This document shows positions 57,013 to 64,000 of a stretch of DNA of 64,000 bases, piece after piece. The stretch is from positions 18,346,631-18,410,630 of the forward strand of contig NC_052396.1 in the NCBI RefSeq assembly GCF_009389715.1. Reading direction: 5' to 3'. How positions within the stretch are numbered: position 1 is the stretch's first letter; every line of letters begins with the position of its first letter. Under the pieces are notes generated by a model. The model did no database searches. It saw nothing but the letters and a program-made list of their open reading frames with translations, and was not told where the DNA came from. Position numbers and translations under genes: made by a program. Source of the stretch: Phoenix dactylifera. Lineage: Eukaryota; Streptophyta; Magnoliopsida; Arecales; Arecaceae.

Positions 57013-59671
57013 CTGCACAACCAAGTACAATTCTTTAAAGTTTAAACACAAAGGCATATATGCATCATAGTTTAAATGTTCAGGCATACCACCTAGGTGA
57101 CGTGATGCAAAATTTCCAATGGCGTAGAATATCATACAAATAAATATACAACACATGTCACAACAATGGAATTGGAAGGGATCCACATGATATCAACATC
57201 AAGAATGGTGTAGCATATGGTCAAGAAAAATGTAAAGTTAAATTGCTGTATAAAATTTAGTTTAGATGATGGGTGGCAGTGGGGTATCATGAATTTTCTA
57301 CTACACCTCTTTTTTAGTTATTATTTATAAATGTTGTCAAGATCGAGGAATAATCAAAGAGGTTAGATCAGGTTTGATCATGAATCAAATCGCAGATTTT
57401 ATGATACTTATCCAATTTCTTAAAAAAGTGAAAATATAAATGAAAGGTAAAATTGGGAAACTGAGTCAAATATAAGTTTAGTTCCTCCATCGATAAACCC
57501 ATATATTCCATGTCTAATGAAACAAATATTGTTCTAGATATTCAAATAATTCATATACAAAACTATCATTTTGACTATCCTTTTGGATAAGATATTATAT
57601 GGGAAAAAACTGGACATAGACAAATGGTTATAGAATATGAACTTTTCTTTTTCCTTCTTGATCTAAATTTCTTTTTGCTTCTCGATAAACCTCAAATCGA
57701 TTCTTTAAAAATTGTATGTCCTTGTTCTCCTAAACAATCTCCTGAATTCAAATCAGCATTCAATCAAATTTAAGGTCTCACCAACTAACGCCGCGCAGTC
57801 ACCGGAATAATATACACCAGAAGATCTCCTAAATAATAACAATTAGTTCATCTACAAAATGAATAAGGAAAACAAGATTGAATCCGATGCTTACTATCAG
57901 CCCAAAGCACCTAGAAACATAGATCTTACAGTAAGTTTGAGAGAGTGGTGCATTAACCTTACAGTAAGTTTGTGTTCGTCATCACTCCCTCAAAACATGT
58001 TTCATTTCTGTCAATATAGTATTCTCACATTAAAGCTTTCATCCATATAATGAATAATGGAAGATATATATATTACAATATAATTCATATTTTCATAACG
58101 GTCGTGCAAGGAAGAGTTAGGTTCAAATCCCCGAGCTCTTTTTTTTTCAGCCCCTAATTACTCCCGTCATGTGCCTCTATTGTGTCAGCATAACTCCATC
58201 CCTCTCCCTCACACACGTGCACCTCCTTTGTGCCCACCAAGACAACATTCTCACAATATTAATTTATTTAAACTTGCTAAATAGATAAAACCTCCCACAG
58301 ATGCAATCTTTTCCCCATAATCTTCAAATCAATTGCATAAGGAAAAAAAAAGAGTCTAAATAGCTTCAAGGTACTTCTTAGAATTTTTTCATTAATACAA
58401 TTAATATCTTTTATACTTTAAAGGATCTGATACATTATATCTACATAAGAACCTTTTGGAGGTTGCCATGTCAAATTTTACTGACCTTGACAAGCGACTG
58501 CAGTGTTACATGGACACTCCCAAATTTATGTCTTTGACATGTCAGACACTCACACACTTGGACACTTCATGACACTTCATACCATTAGATCATAATTTCA
58601 TCATCATTATACATCTACTTTTGGCAATCCTAATGAATAACCAAATGTAGCACATCAATTAGCAACCTTTTATCAATTTTGTGAACTAAAAGAGCAATTG
58701 GGTCCATTTTTATGCAACAAATGAATACACATTTACACAAAATATATAATATATAAACATGTTCCCATGTCTGATTTTTAAAGGTTTCCCATGCCAGAAA
58801 CTTCTGGACACTTGGACAACCCGGTTCACGTCTCCTAGTGACAATGCAAACACTATTGGGCAGAACTGACATATACAAACTGAAAGTTTAGAAATTTACA
58901 ATGTGATCTTTAATAATTACTTTACATGGCCAAGATAACACAGTTGGACTATAAGAGTCTGAAGGAATCTAGGTTTTGCCACCAAAAGCAAAAGTTGCCT
59001 ATTGCAGATAGAAATGCAAAACAAATATAAAAGTCTATCTTCGGAAGAGCATGTCGAGATCAGCTTCAGTGGATTTATACCACATATTACTACACACTTA
59101 GTTCTCCAAGCCAGTCTACTCTTACTAACGAAGCATCCAAAGAAATCACCACCTAACTATATGCCATAAAGTAAAGAAAGATATATTGGCATAATATCAT
59201 TTAATATAACACTGTATAAAATATCATACATATAAGAAAATATCACTTAGAAAAGTAAATTATATTTTTAAAGAAATTTCATTGAATGTACATTTCATGT
59301 ATAATGGCATTATGATCATATAGAATCTCCTTATAACAAATTCAGCCAGTAATTCTAATGATAAAAATTCCAATGAGCACACGATGTCTGTTTAATTGAT
59401 TTTCTAACCGTCAAGCATGGATATTTTGTGCAGTATACAAAAGAAACAACAAACTATTTTAATGCAACTTAAGTTATTCTTTTCCTTTAGAGAGCATTAC
59501 ATCGGGAACCAGTCCAGCTGCAATCTATGATACAGAATGCAGTGTGTCCATCCACCTCTCAACTACTACCATATTAAAGCTGCAATCCCACTACAACATA
59601 AGAGGGCCAAGATAACTAAGGATATCGATTAGTTCAGAAAAAAGGTTCTGTATCCATAAGAAAAAGCTTAC
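57013..59671 (-). other. Intronic interval where a START exon is expected
   Basis: I searched by eye on the minus strand for the exon that should encode the part of START between MDGTRFE and the WHRDL exon and found no match. The interval is AT-rich with no transposon boundaries seen. Confidence 0.45.
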
Positions 59672-60350
59672 TCAAAACGTGTTCCATCCATGCTCATTAC
59701 AAGCTCAAAAATTGATTCACACGTGGTCCCACACAAAGCCTTATTGCTGCTACAGCTCCTTGGCTGTACAATACAATTTACATGAAGGAGGGATATTTTC
59801 CTAGATTAAAGTTTCTAATGTATACTGCACAATACAATAAAGAGATCCTACATACAAGGTAGTCTACTTCTAGAAGCTTTCAAAAATACGAAGCCCTGCA
59901 ATTAGAGTATAGAGTATTAACTAGCATAAATTTAGATGATGGGTCTATGCCTCTTATGGTTAGCTCACTGAATTTTGCAGAATTTTCCAATGAAGAGTTG
60001 AAATAATGGATAAAATTAAGTTTGCTGAGAGGAAGATAAAAAAGAGAGATAAAGGAAACTTGCCATTCTGGCATCGAACAAGACGCCAATGTTTTCTAGA
60101 GAAACTTGATCAGAATGATTCTGATTTGAAACCTGAATCAACTTCTGAGTCCAGTCAAGTACTGATTCAGGAGGACCTGCCAAATGAAAGCTACAGTCAT
60201 GGCAGCTAAATATGCCACTGAACAACATAATAGAATAATTGACCCAGAAGTGACATTAGTTTCGGTTCTTGAAGACCATTTCCTATAGTCGTTCTTCGTA
60301 ATAATGTGTGATGGCTCTCGTCTTCTTCTTCTTCTTCTTCAGGGCTACAC

Positions 60351-63300
60351 CTACAAGAAAACGTTAAGATTTAAAACCATAAAGGCTTTTATAAGAAAAC
60401 ACTGGTTAATAAGTGATATAAGTAAACCTTTGGGTCAATATTTCCTTCTATGGACCTTTTATTAGGGAAAAAAACCAATTAAAATTAGAAGATAACAATA
60501 TTCCTTTAATGGACTTTATTAGGAAAAATCATTAAAAATATTAGAAGATAAATAAAGACTTCAATGATATCCTAAGCAACGAGGTAAAAAAAGACCAAAT
60601 ATAAGCCACTAAATGTTGAAAATTATGCTAAATTAAAAAGGCATTAGAAATGAGTTAAGTAATTGGTTGCTCTAAGACAAGTAGGAGACAACAACATCAC
60701 ATTCCAAACAAATGTTAAAGAAGATAATTGTTAACCCAATGGCTAACGAACTAAAGAAAATAGGAAATTGGAGGTACTTCAAAAGAGAGAAGGGCAGGAG
60801 GGCAAAGTTAAAGATGGTTCCTATTTAAACTTATATACGTGTATATTTAGAAAATTCATTTATTATCTTAAGTTTTTACAAAAATCCTTAAGGAAAGGAT
60901 ATGGTCATTCTCTATTTACAGAGTTTCAAATTTAGCTAACACAGAAGTGTAAAGAAAATTAAATGCATGCATGCCTAAAACTGAGATATAATCATTTATC
61001 AAATGCAAGATGTAGGTTTCAAACACAAAATGTTGCGAGTAAAGCAACACGGCGAGAAGTGCTCGGAGCTTATTTCATCAAAAATTTTATCAGCTCAAAG
61101 TGATGATCAACAAGGAGATTGTTGAACAGTCGAAGCATATGATTTTAGCAAGATGAGGGTCAAAGCATAAAACATCAATATATTACATTTAGTCATCATC
61201 CTGGATAACTAATTGACTAGAAATTTCAACGGAGTTCATAATATGTCAGAACTTACAGGTCATCAAGTGCATGAAGACCAATGTAGGAATAGAGAAAGAT
61301 AAAATATAGAGTTAGGAGCTTCCAGGAATTCTACAAATTTATGAAGGATCAAATAAAGACAGTAAGACACTCAGGTTTTCGAACGATTTTTTAGGACATT
61401 CAGGAACTAACAGTGACTGATCAACAGCCATCAAACCCTGGAGCATTACTTTAATCTTATGAAGCTAAGCAGCATCCAATTTACTAGAAATTTAAGCAAG
61501 GTTTGCAAGCTATCCTTATTTGAGTTATAGATGAAGTGTATTTATTTGGTCAGTTATGAGTGAAGGGTGATGGTTGTTAAGGATCTAAGGTCCTAAAAAT
61601 AGATGCTGTGATCAGTTATCAGAGAGGAAATTAAGTCAAGTTTTGGCAACAACTAAGAGTCTGAAGGGATGCTGTTGACAGAAGAAGCATATTTATACTT
61701 ATGGCTAAAATAAATTTTATTGACTATTGGCAAACACAGATGCTGGATTGTCACCTTTCTTGTGTGTAAATCGCTGCATCAAAGTTACATTCACTGTGAT
61801 GGTGAAGAATTACCAATTGAAAGACACGTACAAATGGATGGCTTGAGACTTAACTAGAATTTAGTCCAAATCTGGCCTAAAATCATTGTTAAAATATTTT
61901 TCATATCTATAATTGATTGTTGCACATGTTAACTAGGTCTTCTATCATGCAGCTCTAATTCACATATTAACTAGGTCTTCTATCTAGGAGAAGAGAAATA
62001 GCAAATCCAATTCACATGAACAGTCCGAATTGAGTTAGGATAACTACTTCAAAAGGGGCAAGATGCCATAAACATTTCTAAGAAGAATCAAAGTGACAAG
62101 CAGAATAGGAAGACGGTGTATTGAACTCGGACCAAACCAGCTGGTTCGACTGGTTAACCGAGGACCGAACAAGTCTTCGGTCCATGTTTTTTAGAAATTC
62201 GAAATTTGAAAAAAAAAATAGGGAAAAGACTGGCAGAACCGGATCGACCAGTTGAACTGGCCAGTCCGGGCCAAGTAGTCTTTATTTTTAAAGTGGATTA
62301 CGAGGTCATAGACTTAGATTAGGGCTTATCGGGTTGAAAATTCTCTGCCACCCATCGCCATCTCCCACCCTCCAAGCCAAAGTTGGTTGTACCAGTACCA
62401 AGACTCATACCAGTGGACCAATGGTACAGTACGATGCCAATACCGGTACAATGCCATCTGGTCCATTTCGGTTCGAACCAATACCAAACCGGTCCGGTGG
62501 CCGACCAATACGCCTACTGGTACCAGTTCAGCGATCCTTGGTTCGAAGTGGTTCGGGCAGTTTGGCCACCTGTTTTGCCTCAATAATAGAGGAGAGCAAA
62601 GGTAGCAAAGGCACAGGCTCGTGCCTTCTCTGCCTCTTCCTCTAAATTTTCATCTAAAAATTTGCAAGAAAAGTCAAAAAAAGGGCGATTTCTTGCCGGA
62701 TTCAAGCCAAAATCAAGATAAGATCCCTTCGTCCTTCCCTCTTCCCATCTCCTTCCCTCTTTTTTTTTAGTTTTGAGGCCTAAAATAGGCCAAAAATAGG
62801 AAAAATGTGGGGAGGTCATGCCAAATTTGTCTTTTGGCATGATTTCATGATATGTTGTGGATCTGAGAATGATCCATGCAATACCGAAGAAATTATGATT
62901 TTTCATTAATCATGTATTTTTTAGATTAAAAAATATATTTTTGGATTAAAAATAATAAAAAATAACATAATGTTCAAAAAATTGTAAAATAAATAGCATG
63001 CTTGGGGGTATGCATGCTACTTGCTACCTCAATTTGGCAGCAATTTACTTAAATTTGGGTTATACAAACCTAATCTCAGATTTAAATAAATTTGTAAAAT
63101 TCATGGTAATTAGTGCATATCCATGGGCTGAAAAGAATATATGTAGCACCCCTGGTAGGGTGCTACATTAATCCGAATTTAATTTTTGTATATTATATTT
63201 AAAAATCAATTTATTATTTTAAAAAAATTACAAAAATTTAAAATCAAAAGTAAATTAACGTTATATTCAAAAAATCAAAAAAATCCATTTGATATACTAT

Positions 63301-63784
63301 ATGTATATTCAATTATAAGTTATGCATGCATTCAGTTATATCACAGTTGCATTAATTTATCAATTATAGAATGTTTGTAGAGAATTAAGACCTATCTAAC
63401 ATAAAAAAAAAATATCAAAACAACACTGAAATCCTAAATTAAACCACAATCATTAAAATAAAGCTTGCAAACATTAAAGAATTTAAAAAAAGGGGAAATG
63501 GCGTATCCATATGGAATCGGTATGCCACTGTGTACCGTGTCGGTATGGTACCGAACTAGTACCATACCGAATCGGTTGCCAACCAATATGGTACTTGGTA
63601 TTTATTTAGCGGATCTTTGCTTAATCTACTCATGCATCGAAGAATTTAACAGTGGGACCCATGAAAAATCACAGAAAGCAGAAACTAGCTGAAGACTTGA
63701 ATTAATAAAGTAATAAACTAAGTTTCCGTCATTTGATACCATCTCAACCAATATCACAACAGGGAGTAGAAATTTGTCACTTAC
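60351..63784 (-). other. Large intron of the EDR2-like gene with dispersed GGTACC-rich repeats
   Basis: Segments 62385-62570 and 63500-63605 are rich in GGTACC/GGTACY motifs, including a perfect 11-bp inverted repeat (CGGTATGGTAC at 63541-63551, complement at 63559-63569). Both look like fragments of one dispersed repeat. No exon or RNA gene is visible. Donor and acceptor of the flanking exons match in phase (CA/G). Confidence 0.6.
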
Positions 63785-64000
63785 TGACTTTCATGATCAG
63801 AGGAAGAGGCATTTCTTCCATTATCCATGCTAGATTTATATATAAATGGAGCATAACCTTTACTTCCATTAGCTGTCGTTAGATCTTGTTGCTGCAAATA
63901 ACAAATAGTCACAATTAGTCATGCCATTACAAGACTTTCCTTTTTAAAAGGTAACCACCAAACTTTGATGCATCATATAATGTGCAATGGCAAATTAACA

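Larger units (their letters stand above)
56508..63891 (-). pseudogene. EDR2-like: EDR2-like gene, 5' exons with multiple indels (PH-START linker and START)
   Basis: Exons are recognised at 63785-63891 (NGRNASSSDHESQ), 60277-60350 (EEEEEEDESHHTLLRRTTIG), 60064-60176 (GPPESVLDWT), 59856-59895, 59672-59763 (CESIFELVMSMDGTRFE), 56948-57012, 56784-56856 and 56508-56666 (QIDLKGWGVGYFPTFQQHC). The first two are intact and phase-matched. The others carry one-base gains or losses judged against the family pattern: 60064-60176 (-4 in all), 59856-59895 (-1), 59672-59763 (-9), 56948-57012 (-1 and +1), 56784-56856 (+1) and 56508-56666 (three +1). Reading straight through meets a stop in the 59672-59763 exon. 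The START exon following MDGTRFE is not found. PH-domain exons lie beyond the window. It is either a decaying pseudogene or a poorly polished sequence stretch. Confidence 0.75.

Noticed and set aside
56995-57186. 63-codon minus-strand frame next to the WHRDL exon as the missing START exon
   Set aside because: Its sequence is Cys/Ile-rich and does not resemble START. It also overlaps the acceptor of the next exon.

Overview
This is a plant nuclear genome window: large AT-rich introns with GT-AG junctions, GC-rich first exons, U2 snRNA genes with plant-type promoters, and several nested LTR retrotransposons and MITEs. Gene structure and the abundance of Sirevirus-type elements suggest a monocot, possibly a palm. 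The species is inference only.

Layout. 1-4293: an internally deleted Ty3/gypsy chromovirus on the minus strand. 7647-8411 (+): a plant-specific coiled-coil protein. 10029-15545 (-): a complete six-exon gamma-tocopherol-methyltransferase-like gene whose first exon lacks a clear transit peptide. 16.6 kb: a poly(A)-tailed retroelement. 17723-23349: a gag-only copia element that carries a hAT-type MITE and a solo Sirevirus LTR. 25731-26061 (-): a second methyltransferase first exon, with a plastid-transit-like N-terminus and its own TATA box. It has no exons 2-6 of its own that I can find, so it is either an alternative first exon of the same gene or an orphan duplicate. 27.6-30.6 kb (-): three U2 snRNA genes with USE and TATA elements. 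31821-36085: a gag-only element with 137-bp LTRs that encloses a second, 2-kb LTR with its own polypurine tract and PBS. 36693-47877: a full-length Sirevirus-type element with perfect GTGAT target duplications, young LTRs and an eroded coding region. 48.7-49.1 kb: a 203-bp tandem repeat. 50460 to beyond 63891 (-): an EDR2-like (PH-START-DUF1336) gene. Its ten 3' exons are intact, while the START-domain exons carry many one-base indels.

The most unusual observations are (i) two phase-compatible first exons for the tocopherol methyltransferase, which could give targeted and untargeted isoforms; (ii) an array of short hairpins in the Sirevirus LTR whose stems differ but stay self-complementary; (iii) a 10-bp palindrome (GAGTCGACTC) clustered both in the LTR and, read as Glu-Ser-Thr-Pro, in the gag of the same element; (iv) an LTR element containing an inside-out PPT-LTR-PBS cassette; and (v) an EDR2-like gene eroded only in its START half. 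Nearly all LTR elements here keep gag-like sequence but have lost pol.
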